From assembly GCF_007860095.1 (NCBI RefSeq), contig NZ_SJPT01000005.1:1-64000 (forward strand): DNA of 64,000 nt, in the 5' to 3' direction. Below the pieces are notes generated by a model. It ran no database searches and had not been told where the DNA came from. It saw only the letters and a program-made list of their open reading frames with translations. Within the stretch, counting starts at the first letter, position 1. Every line of letters begins with the position of its first letter. This document shows, in pieces, positions 9,600 to 18,219 of this stretch. The translations under genes and the position numbers were made by a program. This DNA is from Novipirellula galeiformis. Lineage in GTDB: Bacteria > Planctomycetota > Planctomycetia > Pirellulales > Pirellulaceae.

Positions 9600-9965
9600 A
9601 TGACTGTTAGCCAGGATTATCGCCACGATTCGCCCGCTCCGGTTTCATCGGCCCAGGGAGCGCCATCACCCCCCGGTGAAGCGGAACGCAATCGCCATTG
9701 GTTAGTCGTCGCAAAACAAGAAGCGGCCCTGACGGAGGGGGAAGTGGTTGTGATCGACCTTTCCAATGTGGAAAGGATTGACAGCAATGAGTTGTCGGAA
9801 TTGATTCGCTTGCAGCTCTCAGCGAGAAGCCGCGGGGGAAGTCTGATGCTCAAAAATGCCCACAAGAACTTGCAAAAAGTCTTTGCAATGACCCGCTTGG
9901 ATCGGCTGATCGAGATGCGATTGCCGATGTTGACGGAGCCTGTTCCGGCACCGCCTCGGGAATAG
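9600..9965 (+). CDS. STAS-domain protein (anti-anti-sigma-factor-like)
   Basis: A 121-residue protein with one STAS domain spanning about residues 35-110: VVIDLSNVERIDSNELSELIRLQ is the conserved strand-loop-helix, followed by GGSLMLKNAHKNLQKVFAMTRLDRL. STAS proteins bind anti-sigma kinases or act inside phosphorelays. In the phosphorylatable SpoIIAA type the loop reads D-S-S/T-G; here it is D-S-N-E, so the usual acceptor Ser/Thr is an Asn. About 35 N-terminal residues are a Pro/Ser-rich extension. No kinase or phosphatase partner is adjacent. Confidence 0.82.
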   Translation: MTVSQDYRHDSPAPVSSAQGAPSPPGEAERNRHWLVVAKQEAALTEGEVVVIDLSNVERIDSNELSELIRLQLSARSRGGSLMLKNAHKNLQKVFAMTRLDRLIEMRLPMLTEPVPAPPRE

Positions 9966-10050
9966 ATTCCGCTTGCTTAGAGAAACTCGGCTTGGTCAGC
10001 CCTCGCATCGTCGTTTTCAAGTCGCGTCATTGCCGTTTTTCCCAGGCAAT

Positions 10051-10139
10051 ACGAACCCGACGCGTTATCGAGGGACCGAGTCAAGTGTGAGATTCCCTCG
10101 CTGACGCGGCGGGTTATGAAAAACACGCAACCTCAAAAC
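10051..10139. repeat. Dispersed palindromic element, copy 1
   Basis: Imperfect inverted repeat with arms beginning acgaacccgacgcg and ending cgcggcgggttatg, a central ccgagtcaa segment, then a conserved flank aaaaacacgcaacctcaaaa. Related copies lie at 32379-32468 and (reversed) 49091-49179. Confidence 0.85.
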
Positions 10140-10171
10140 ATTACCGAAGGTTTGCTCACCTAGCCGAGGTG

Positions 10172-11443
10172 TTATTTCGCGGAGACATTCACTGCATAGA
10201 CGCCTGAATTCTCACTACGGCTGTCAACTCGGTCGTTAATCTGCAGCACCAACCAACTTTCGGCCTCCACGGTGATCTCGGCTTCCGAGGCGACTGAAAT
10301 CGTTTTGAGCGGTTCACACGTCGGTTGATTCGTATGCGTTACCGAGACCAAGCAGACAACCAACTGGCCCAGCGGTCGACCGTTGACATACTCGATCGTG
10401 ACTCCCGCTGGTTCGCTTACCCAGTCCTTCGCTCGCTTGGCAATCACACAGCGGCCAACCGCAGCGAGGTTCAAGCGACTGCCTGCGGGGATGCGGACAC
10501 CGAGAGATTGCCATCCTTGGTCGGCGGCGACGTTGATCGCGAGCGGCTGTCCCTGCCAACTGGGGTCATCGACCGACAACGTCACCCTTTCGCGCGACCA
10601 ATCAAAGCCGTAATCGAGTTGATGGCACATCAACCGCCAACGGGCAATCACGGCCGGCCACTCGGGCAACAATCGTTGATAGATTTGGCGTGTAAAGTTC
10701 GGCCCCGAGTCGCGTCCACTTCGAGCGGACGCGCGAAACACATCGCGGTACTCATCGTACTGTGATAACAACATCGCCGCTGCCCAGCACCAACCATAGC
10801 TTTCGACGTCCGCATTGAGATTGGCGGGGTATCGCATGACCGTCTCGAGCGTGGGGACCGCCCCGTCGTCTCGCCGTTGGCTCATCAATTTCAATCGCCC
10901 CCAATAGGGAACCGAAGATCGGTCGGCGGGAAAGCGATTGATGATTGTGGTCGCTCCAGCCCCTTGGTGAGTCGCCAATAATTCCGCGGTTCCCTCCATA
11001 AACCAGGAGGGCCCCGCGCCGCCGAATTGATCAAACGCGAGCGCGTGGACCCCTTCGTGAAGCAGCAAGTGGCGGGTGTAATAGGGGCTCGGTTGAGACA
11101 TAATCCAAATGGAGTTTCCCAGCGCGTACCCCTCCTTGAAATCGGGAACTCGAGGATCGATCAATCCAGCACTCTGGAAAGACGGCTTGTTTTGCATCAC
11201 AAACGCCTTCACACTCCAAGCGTCGAGCGAACGCTCGGGCAATCCCCAGAATTCTCGCCATTGCTCGACGGCGTGATCGAACGACGCGACCAATTCGTTC
11301 GCCTCGGCCTCCGATTCGATGTCCGAGGTGAGCACGATATGTTGGCCGGTCACGTTGTGAAATTCATCCGCGAGAGTCGCCGTTGCCATCCCCGAGACGA
11401 TCCACCATGCCGCTAACCAGGTTTGAATTTGTGTTCCATTCAT
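10172..11443 (-). CDS. Exported gluzincin-type metallopeptidase-like protein (DUF1570-like)
   Basis: A 423-residue exported protein with signal peptide (QTWLAAWWIVSGMATATLADE). Zinc-peptidase signature HEGVH near residue 130, followed about 20 residues later by EGTAELLATH, which supplies the third (Glu) ligand as in gluzincins. The C-terminal 150 residues look like a beta-sandwich with alternating hydrophobic residues. Substrate unknown; acts outside the cytoplasm. The start codon (ATG 11443; GTG 11449 possible) lies inside the 5' end of the divergent lipoprotein gene, so the two genes overlap head to head by about 37 bp. Confidence 0.75.
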   Translation of the reverse strand: MNGTQIQTWLAAWWIVSGMATATLADEFHNVTGQHIVLTSDIESEAEANELVASFDHAVEQWREFWGLPERSLDAWSVKAFVMQNKPSFQSAGLIDPRVPDFKEGYALGNSIWIMSQPSPYYTRHLLLHEGVHALAFDQFGGAGPSWFMEGTAELLATHQGAGATTIINRFPADRSSVPYWGRLKLMSQRRDDGAVPTLETVMRYPANLNADVESYGWCWAAAMLLSQYDEYRDVFRASARSGRDSGPNFTRQIYQRLLPEWPAVIARWRLMCHQLDYGFDWSRERVTLSVDDPSWQGQPLAINVAADQGWQSLGVRIPAGSRLNLAAVGRCVIAKRAKDWVSEPAGVTIEYVNGRPLGQLVVCLVSVTHTNQPTCEPLKTISVASEAEITVEAESWLVLQINDRVDSRSENSGVYAVNVSAK

Positions 11444-12471
11444 ACGCACAGCTTACCGCTTTTCTCGTTTTGTGTTCAGCACTTCTCGTCGCCAGCGGAT
11501 GTGTCCAGCGCGCCGAGACCGATGTCGTGGTCTATTCCGCGTTGGACGAAGAATTCGCAACGCCAATCCTCGATGCCTTCGAGCGGTCGACGGAGAGTGA
11601 AACCCGTGTGATTGGAAAATTCGATATCGAATCGACCAAGACGGTCGGGTTGGTCAATCGCATTATCGCTGAGAAAGAGGCACCGATTTGCGATTTGTTC
11701 TGGAACAACGAAATCATGCACACCCTGCGGTTACAGAAACTGGGGCTACTCGAACCGCGATCCTGGAATGTCGAAGCGGGCTGGCCAGCGGAGATGATCG
11801 CCAGCGACGGAACATGGTGTGGGTTCGCCGCTCGAGCGCGCGTGTTGATCGTCAATACCGAAATGATTCCCAACCCGAGCGATTACCCTCGCTCAGTAGC
11901 CGACCTTGCCGACAAAAAATGGAAGGGACAATGTGCGATGGCGCGGCCTTTGTTCGGTACCACCGCCACGCACTTTGCGGTGCTGCGTGAAATCCAAGGG
12001 CGCCAAGCGACGCTCGACCAACTGCAACAGATACGCGATAACGCCGTGATCTTGTCCGGCAATAAGCAGGTCGCTCAGGCCGTGTCCGCTGGAACGGTCG
12101 CTTGGGGCTTAACGGACACCGATGATGCCATCATTGAAAAAGACTTAGGCCGCTCGGTCGCAATCATTTACCCGGATCAAGCCTCCGATCAACCAGGCAC
12201 GCTACGCATTCCCAATACAATTGCCGTCCTGAAGAACGCACCGCATCCGGTTGCCGCCGGCTTGCTTGCCGATTACTTGCTTCGTCCCGAAACCGAAGAT
12301 CGCTTGGCGATGGGGGACAGCAGTCAAATGCCATTGTCGCGATCGAGCAAGTTCTCGCCTCGTGTTTTGCCCGAGACTCCGGTGCGTTGGATGCAGGTCA
12401 ATTTTGAAACCGCAGCCGACGATTGGGAGAACTGGGCCACGCAGCTGCAAGCGTTAGGGCTGGGCCAATAA
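11407..12471 (+). CDS. Extracellular solute-binding lipoprotein, iron(III)/FutA-like family
   Basis: A 354-residue periplasmic-binding protein. The lipobox LLVASGC places the lipidated Cys at residue 32 when started at ATG 11407; a GTG at 11431 would also leave a workable signal. VVVYSALDEEFATPILDAFE, the NRIIAEKEAPICDLFWNNE segment and WGLTDTDDAIIEKD resemble ferric-iron-binding proteins of the Fbp/Fut type. Two Tyr residues normally used for iron cannot be assigned with certainty. No ABC permease or ATPase gene is next to it, so it is an orphan binding protein. It overlaps the divergent peptidase gene at the 5' end. Confidence 0.83.
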   Translation: MPLTRFEFVFHSYAQLTAFLVLCSALLVASGCVQRAETDVVVYSALDEEFATPILDAFERSTESETRVIGKFDIESTKTVGLVNRIIAEKEAPICDLFWNNEIMHTLRLQKLGLLEPRSWNVEAGWPAEMIASDGTWCGFAARARVLIVNTEMIPNPSDYPRSVADLADKKWKGQCAMARPLFGTTATHFAVLREIQGRQATLDQLQQIRDNAVILSGNKQVAQAVSAGTVAWGLTDTDDAIIEKDLGRSVAIIYPDQASDQPGTLRIPNTIAVLKNAPHPVAAGLLADYLLRPETEDRLAMGDSSQMPLSRSSKFSPRVLPETPVRWMQVNFETAADDWENWATQLQALGLGQ

Positions 12472-12553
12472 CGATGGGGCCGGTAACGATAGGCACCGCA
12501 TGGCGGTGCGTTGCGGTTTTCGCGGAGACAGCGGACTGAAACGCAACGCGGCC

Positions 12554-13144
12554 TCACATCGTCTCGAGCGACGTCGATCGCAAAACCTCGCCTTGTAAAC
12601 GAAGCTGTTCCCCGGCCGGGCCGGCCAATCGCTGTAAATGGGGCCGCCGTACCATTTGCAAGCACGCGGAGGTGCCCTCTACGGGCGGGGCATCAAACTG
12701 CAGATCTGCGGACGTTCCCCAAGCTCGTAAGCGACGAAGCAGTGCCGGCGCGATCGGTTGCGGCTTGCTTTCGGCGCGAGCGGCGACGACGGAGTGATCT
12801 TCGCTCACCTTGAGCAACCGCCGCAGATCTTCGATGCGGACCATCGTATCGGATTCTTGGATGAAGACGAGTTCTCCCGTCGCACGCTCCAATCCGGTTT
12901 GACCGGCAGCTTCCATGCCCCGCGGACGTGAATGGCGAACCACACGTAGTTGAGGGTAATGGGACTGCAGTTCGGCGAGCACTTCGGAGGTCGCGTCTCG
13001 GCTGCCGTCATCGACGACCACCACTTCGCTAGGATCGTGAGTCAATTCGGCAAGGGCGGCGAGCACGAATTCGACGCGTTCTCGAATCCGGCTTTCACCG
13101 TCACGAACGGGCAGCACTACCGACATTTTTGCTGGAGTGGACAT
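12554..13144 (-). CDS. Short family-2 glycosyltransferase
   Basis: A 196-residue GT-A-fold glycosyltransferase: MSVVLPVRDGESRIRERV at the start, VVVVDDGSRDATSEVL for nucleotide binding, and GELVFIQESDTMVRIED where the usual DxD metal-binding motif reads ESD. The protein stops soon after the nucleotide-binding half, so it is shorter than most GT2 enzymes, which carry a further acceptor-binding part. ATG at 13144 was preferred to the far upstream frame opening, which lacks similarity. The gene is divergent from hisI. Acceptor and sugar unknown. Confidence 0.75.
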   Translation of the reverse strand: MSTPAKMSVVLPVRDGESRIRERVEFVLAALAELTHDPSEVVVVDDGSRDATSEVLAELQSHYPQLRVVRHSRPRGMEAAGQTGLERATGELVFIQESDTMVRIEDLRRLLKVSEDHSVVAARAESKPQPIAPALLRRLRAWGTSADLQFDAPPVEGTSACLQMVRRPHLQRLAGPAGEQLRLQGEVLRSTSLETM

Positions 13145-13425
13145 GACGCATAAAACTCCGATCCGGCGGCGATGATCAGGATGGTCGCCGCCGGAGTTTT
13201 TCCGCGAGTGAGGGACCGACATCAACGAGGCGTTGTGCAAATGTTTTCGGTCGCCGAGGGGGTAGTCGTGCAAGTGGACTTGGCATTGTCTGAATTTGCC
13301 AGTCGTTCCTGCGATGCCGGATCGACCTATAATGTGAGTCGACACGCCACGGATTTTCGACCGAGGGTCCTGTGGAACGTGTTTTTGTACCCTTTGTTCT
13401 CTCGCAAAAGCGACCATTTCCTGCC

Positions 13426-13830
13426 ATGTCCACCGACGACTCCCCCCTTCCTAACTTCGCCCGCGGTACCGACGGCTTACTTCCTGCCATTGCTCAAGAT
13501 GCCACCAACGATCGCGTGTTGATGATGGCTTGGATGAACGAAGAGGCGTGGAAGGAAACCCTGCAATCGGGTTACGCAGTCTATTACAGTCGCAGTCGTA
13601 GCCAGCTTTGGCGCAAAGGGGAAACCAGTGGCCATCGGCAACAGATCGAAGAAATACGAGTCGACTGCGACGCCGATACGATCCTGCTGAAAGTGCACCA
13701 GAAAGGGGCGGCGTGTCACGAAGGCTTCGAAAGTTGCTTCTTTCGCAAGGTCAATGCGGAGGGAACGGTCGCCATCGCCGATGAAAGGCTTGTCGACCCC
13801 GCCCAGGTCTATGGAAAGAAGTCTAGCTGA
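13426..13830 (+). CDS. hisI: Phosphoribosyl-AMP cyclohydrolase
   Basis: Third step of histidine synthesis, opening the adenine ring of phosphoribosyl-AMP. The 134-residue protein has all family signatures: [20 protein letters not shown] near residues 47-66, the metal-binding DCDADTILL near 75-83, and [14 protein letters not shown] with the zinc Cys residues. No fused HisE pyrophosphohydrolase domain. The ATG at 13426 begins [11 protein letters not shown]; the open frame extends 18 codons upstream without similarity. Other his genes are not adjacent. Confidence 0.95.
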   Translation: MSTDDSPLPNFARGTDGLLPAIAQDATNDRVLMMAWMNEEAWKETLQSGYAVYYSRSRSQLWRKGETSGHRQQIEEIRVDCDADTILLKVHQKGAACHEGFESCFFRKVNAEGTVAIADERLVDPAQVYGKKSS

Positions 13831-13950
13831 GCATCTGGCCGGGGGGCGAGTTGGAAAGCGTCTCCGAACCGGGTACGATCTTGCCTCTCACGACGCAGAA
13901 TTCTCCGCAATCAATATCTCGTTATCGATCCCCACCTGGAGTTTGAACCA

Positions 13951-14415
13951 ATGAATGCAGAAGCGAAGTTGAAAGAGTTAGGATTTGAACTACCCCCCGC
14001 TCCAAAACCCATCGGTGTTTATAAGCCGATGTTGATTGTCGGAAACTTGGCCTATTTGTCGGGGCACGGGCCAATGAAACCGAACAAAACGTTGATCACG
14101 GGCCGCTTGGGCTTGGATATGGACGTTGAGGCCGGCTACGAGGCCGCACGATTGACGGGGCTCGGAATGTTGGCCACGCTCCAATCCCAACTCGGTAGCC
14201 TCGACAAGGTCAAACGCCTCGTCAAATTGCTCGGATTGGTTCGTTGTTCAGATGGTTTCGACAAGCAACCCGCCGTGATCAACGGTTGCAGCGAACTGTT
14301 TCGCGACGTTTTCGGCGAAGAAGCCGGTGTGGCGGCACGCAGTGCGTTGGGAACCAATTCGTTGCCCGGCGGAATCGCGGTCGAGATCGAAGCGATTTTT
14401 GAAGTCGAAGTCTAA
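13951..14415 (+). CDS. RidA/YjgF/UK114-family protein
   Basis: A 154-residue member of the Rid superfamily, whose archetype RidA hydrolyses reactive enamine/imine intermediates released by PLP enzymes. Family features: LIVGNLAYLSGHGP near residue 30, GLGMLATLQSQLGSLDKVKR in the middle, and the C-terminal ARSALGTNSLPGGIAVEIEAIFEV with the Arg that binds substrate carboxylate in RidA. It is longer than RidA (about 130), like the larger paralogue subgroups. It sits between hisI and miaA on the same strand, with spacers of 120 and 266 bp. Confidence 0.88.
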   Translation: MNAEAKLKELGFELPPAPKPIGVYKPMLIVGNLAYLSGHGPMKPNKTLITGRLGLDMDVEAGYEAARLTGLGMLATLQSQLGSLDKVKRLVKLLGLVRCSDGFDKQPAVINGCSELFRDVFGEEAGVAARSALGTNSLPGGIAVEIEAIFEVEV

Positions 14416-14448
14416 CGACGAAGGTGAACCGCAGATCTCCGGGGGGTC

Positions 14449-14471
14449 GCGAAAGTCAGCGAGACTTTCGC
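14449..14471. repeat. Hairpin between the RidA-like gene and miaA
   Basis: Perfect 9-bp stem GCGAAAGTC / GACTTTCGC with loop AGCGA, 34 bp after the RidA-like stop. No T-tract follows, so it is either a weak terminator or an interspersed palindrome. Confidence 0.55.
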
Positions 14472-14681
14472 CGCTTCTCCGGGGCACCTCCCGTCGCCCC
14501 CCTCTGCAGGAAAACCAACTCCGGTGGGACTTCCATTTTTGCGTGCCACGGGTTCCGTTACTCCGCATGATTCGTTGCCGCATGGACGCTTCGCCTACAA
14601 TGCGAAGTGAAACACTCCGCAGGTCTTCGGACGCGCTCCGATTTCCGACGCACCCAGAAGAGGGCACCCGCCACACGCACC

Positions 14682-15662
14682 ATGACTGAGCGGATCAATG
14701 TAAAGCCGGAAACGTTCCCTCCGCTCGTCGATCGCGCGATCATTATCACCGGTCCCACCGCGTCGGGCAAAAGTGCCGTGGCGATCGAACTGGCTCGATT
14801 GATCGGTGGCGAAATTCTTTCCCTCGATTCCATCGCGGTTTACCGAGGGATGGATATTGGCAGCGCAAAGCCGACCCGCGAAGATTGCGCCCAAATCCCC
14901 CATCATTTGATTGACCTTGTCGACCCGAACGATGAATTTAGCGTGGTCTGCTATTTGAAAGCGGCGCATGCCATCGTCGATCGACTCGAAGCCGAACGCA
15001 AACCGGCCATCTTTGTGGGCGGGACACCGATGTTTCTAAAAGGGGTGTTACGGGGCTTCGATCCGGGCCCCCCCGCCGACGAAGCGTTTCGTCACGCGGT
15101 CCAACAGGATGTCGAGCGTTTCGGAGTCGACGCGCTGCGAAAACGGCTTCGACAAGTCGATCCGCTGGCCGCTCACCGCATCGATCCGGGGGACGTGCGG
15201 CGGATGATCCGGGCGCTCGAAGTCGCTTACCAAACAGGCCAACCCCTCAGCCACCGACAACTTCAGTTCGACGAGGTGCGTGATGCATCCTCGTGTAACG
15301 TGTTTCGGCTGGGATGGGATCGCAAGGTGTTGCATGAGCGAATCAATCGCCGCGTCGAACAAATGTTCGCGCGGGGGTTTGTCGATGAGGTTCGCTCGTT
15401 GACCAAGCAATATGGCGTGTTTTCAAAGACAGCGGCACAAGCGGTTGGCTATCGAGAATTGCTGGAGTGCTTGAGCCAACATGGCGATCTCGAAACAACG
15501 AAGCAAGAGATTGCAGCTCACACGCGGCAAATGGCAAGACGGCAAGAGACGTGGTTTCGATCTTTCCGCGAGCTTCGCTCATTGCAGCTCAACGAACCGA
15601 TCGACGCCTGCGCCATCGCGGCGAGCATCCAGACGCAACTGGTTGCCGCATCCCGTTCCTAG
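14682..15662 (+). CDS. miaA: tRNA dimethylallyltransferase
   Basis: Transfers a dimethylallyl group from DMAPP to N6 of adenosine 37 in tRNAs reading codons that begin with U. The 326-residue protein has the P-loop GPTASGKSAVA near residue 25, the family motif LDSIAVYRGMDIGSAKPT, PHHLIDLVDPNDEFSV, and GGTPMFLKGVLRGFD. ATG 14682 is the most natural start because the upstream 25 codons of open frame resemble nothing. Length and domain order are normal. Confidence 0.95.
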   Translation: MTERINVKPETFPPLVDRAIIITGPTASGKSAVAIELARLIGGEILSLDSIAVYRGMDIGSAKPTREDCAQIPHHLIDLVDPNDEFSVVCYLKAAHAIVDRLEAERKPAIFVGGTPMFLKGVLRGFDPGPPADEAFRHAVQQDVERFGVDALRKRLRQVDPLAAHRIDPGDVRRMIRALEVAYQTGQPLSHRQLQFDEVRDASSCNVFRLGWDRKVLHERINRRVEQMFARGFVDEVRSLTKQYGVFSKTAAQAVGYRELLECLSQHGDLETTKQEIAAHTRQMARRQETWFRSFRELRSLQLNEPIDACAIAASIQTQLVAASRS

Positions 15663-15664
15663 CC

Positions 15665-15706
15665 GGGGCCTAACTGGGCCTAACTGGGGCCTAACTGGGG
15701 CCTAAT
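15665..15706. repeat. Four tandem copies of GGGGCCTAACT between miaA and recQ
   Basis: Unit ggggcctaact, copies of 11, 10, 11 and 10 bp, filling the whole gap between the convergent miaA and recQ stop codons. The recQ stop (TAG on the minus strand) is inside the last copy. Confidence 0.9.
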
Positions 15707-17672
15707 CGGGTTCTCCGCCGACTTCATTCAAGACATCCTGGAAGGGCATTTCCCGACAAACGCCGAAGTGCGGTTCACGTGTCATTCGCGATCGAAACAT
15801 GGCTGGCGTCGACAAACCGCACAAAAACCTCGCTCGTTGGCGTGCCGTGACCATGCGCTGGGGATACTTGTGGACCATCTCTTGAATGATTCCGGTGGCC
15901 GAATCGCCGAGTGACCGCGGAGGAGGAACGGGGATCTCAAACGGTCCCTCGCCACGACAAAAACTACAATGGCCACAGACACTCGGCAATGTCTCTCCGA
16001 AGTGCGCAGACAATGTCTCGGCTTGGCACGAGCGTGCTTCAGCTAACCGCAGGACAGCGTCGAGACGTTGCACTTCGGCGGCTTCACGGCGGAGCATCCG
16101 GTCGGTCAATTTGCCCGCTAACCTACGCAGGTTTTTGACCTCTTTGATCCATCGATAACCGTGCGTTAGGTCACTGACATCGACATCTAACCAACCTTGT
16201 TCGGCCATGAACTCGACCGCTTTAACAATCGTTTTCCGTTCGCAATTTAAGCGATTCGCAGCCAACGTCACGTTCAATAGGAACCGCGTCCGCCCCTTGG
16301 TCAAGTGCGATAGAACTGCGGCAATAAACTCACGCTGCTCGCCATCAACCCGTTTCAAAATCGATTGCAAACTAACAAGCGGTTGAATCTTGTACTTCTC
16401 ATAGCGAGCCGAAGTGGCAAGCAAATAGCCATCCAATTCCAGGTAGGTTAGCAAGGTACGAACAACCGGCATACGAACGTCCGACTCCGACGACAAGCGG
16501 TAATGCGAGACATGGAACTCCCCGCGATTGCCGCGCAATAGCTCGATCAATTGAAGCACCCCTTGGCGTGTAGGGGTGTCGCCGTAAGTGAAATTGTCGA
16601 GCACCACCCGGTCCTCCGGTACCATGATGAGTTCACAAACCGATTCCTTTCGATCTCTTCCGGCACGGCCAATTTCTTGAGCGTACGCCTCCAGCGATTT
16701 TGGGGGATTGAAATGATAGACATAGCGGATGTTTGCTTTGTCGATTCCCATCCCGAAGGCGATGGTGGCAACGACCACTCCTCGGCGGGACTTGAGAAAA
16801 GCCTGCTGGACTTCCATACGCTGGTCCATTTCAAGACCCGCGTGATAGGCGTTTGCGGCAATGCCATCGTCGCTCAATCTCGCTGCGATCTCTTCAGCGG
16901 CGCGTTGTGTGGTGACGTAAATAAGCGTCGAACCTTGGGGGCGAGACGTCAACTGAGATAGCAGGTGCGGGTATTGTTCCTCGGCGCTTAGAACGATGCT
17001 GCGGAGGTGCAGATTGGGTCGGTAAAAGGGAGTGCGAATCGCATCCTTTTTCGCGATCCCAAATGCCTTTCGTATATCGGCAAGTACCGCGGGAGTGGCG
17101 GTCGCCGTTAAAGTGAGCACTCGTTGGGCGGAAAAACGCTGAGCGATCTCGGCAAGCTTTAAATAGTCGGGACGAAAATTGTGCCCCCACTGGCTAATGC
17201 AATGAGCCTCGTCAATGGCCAGCAAGGCAATTTCGAGCGACGCCAGCGACGAGACAAAACGTTCATTAAAGAAACGTTCCGGAGCAACATAGATCAACTT
17301 GCATCGCCCCTCGCGGATGCTTCGCATCGCATCGCGGAACTCCCCAGGCGACATGCTCGAATCGAGTCGCACCGCGGCAATCCCACGGGCCCGCAGCGAG
17401 TCGCATTGGTCTTTCATCAACGCAATCAGCGGCGAGACCACCACGGTAATGCCGGAAAAAAGCAAGCTCGGCAATTGGTAGCAAAGACTCTTGCCTCCCC
17501 CGGTTGGAAAGACCGCAGCAACATTCCGGCCTTGAAGCAATCGCTCAATCACGGCCCGTTGGCCGCGTCGAAAGGAACGCAGCTTAAATTCGCTGCGCAG
17601 CAGTTCGCGTAGATCAACCGCAGCGAAGTCGGTCGACTTCGGCTGTTCGGATCCGGCTGCTTTTGATTCCAT
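15702..17672 (-). CDS. recQ: RecQ-family ATP-dependent DNA helicase
   Basis: 3'-5' DNA helicase of recombinational repair, 656 residues. Motif I is AAVFPTGGGKSLCYQLP, the DEAH box is LLAIDEAHCISQWGH, and motif VI is QEIGRAGRD. The C-terminal zinc-binding module reads C-x16-C-x2-C-x2-C (from SCQAE to CGHCSFC). No HRDC domain is evident after the zinc region; about 80 further residues with little similarity follow. The ATG at 17672 has GGAAAG just upstream and was chosen over an upstream in-frame start at 17723. Convergent with miaA. Confidence 0.92.
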   Translation of the reverse strand: MESKAAGSEQPKSTDFAAVDLRELLRSEFKLRSFRRGQRAVIERLLQGRNVAAVFPTGGGKSLCYQLPSLLFSGITVVVSPLIALMKDQCDSLRARGIAAVRLDSSMSPGEFRDAMRSIREGRCKLIYVAPERFFNERFVSSLASLEIALLAIDEAHCISQWGHNFRPDYLKLAEIAQRFSAQRVLTLTATATPAVLADIRKAFGIAKKDAIRTPFYRPNLHLRSIVLSAEEQYPHLLSQLTSRPQGSTLIYVTTQRAAEEIAARLSDDGIAANAYHAGLEMDQRMEVQQAFLKSRRGVVVATIAFGMGIDKANIRYVYHFNPPKSLEAYAQEIGRAGRDRKESVCELIMVPEDRVVLDNFTYGDTPTRQGVLQLIELLRGNRGEFHVSHYRLSSESDVRMPVVRTLLTYLELDGYLLATSARYEKYKIQPLVSLQSILKRVDGEQREFIAAVLSHLTKGRTRFLLNVTLAANRLNCERKTIVKAVEFMAEQGWLDVDVSDLTHGYRWIKEVKNLRRLAGKLTDRMLRREAAEVQRLDAVLRLAEARSCQAETLSAHFGETLPSVCGHCSFCRGEGPFEIPVPPPRSLGDSATGIIQEMVHKYPQRMVTARQRARFLCGLSTPAMFRSRMTREPHFGVCREMPFQDVLNEVGGEPD

Positions 17673-18219
17673 CACACTTTCCAAGTTCGATCGCTTCCGT
17701 CGCGACCATCGTACCCGAAACAATGCGTGTTGATCAGCTTGGATCTCCTAGAGAAATCTCAGCACCGCTGTGATTCAAACAACGACGTCCCTCACATCCG
17801 ATCAACATTTCACCCGTTTTTGCCGCTTCGGAAACAGGGAACGAGGCCGTCAAATGGAGCGGAACATCGTTCCGTTCAATGGCAACTCGGTGTCCGAGAA
17901 CGAGCATGGCCACCGGTGTGCGATACCAGGAAGTGAATCCGGCCGGAGACTCACATTGGGGAAGTGGCTTTTTGAAGGCACATTTCCGCTCCGCCGCAGG
18001 AGGCTCAGGGGGAATTTCCCCCACCGGTGCAACCGCCTAGAATGAAGAGACTCCTCCCTAGGAACAATCAAAAAACATGTCCAATCGGTAAAGAACCACC
18101 CATCGGAGAATGCCGCTTGGAAGCAAAACCAAGGGTGGCGGTGGTGGACTGATTCGACCGATTTTGACATGGGGAAGATGTTGAATCGCTCTCCTTGAAG
18201 CTATGGAAACGGGGTTCGA
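17673..18219. other. Intergenic spacer between recQ and the exonuclease-BRCT gene
   Basis: About 550 bp with no supported gene on either strand. I see only small inverted repeats (for example GGAAC-ATC-GTTCC near 17860). The promoters of both divergent genes must lie here. Confidence 0.5.

Noticed and set aside
12554-13144. Glycosyltransferase as a frameshifted pseudogene
   Set aside because: The protein is short for GT2, but the frame is clean and no continuation of the family was recognised in the other frames downstream, so it is kept as an intact short gene.
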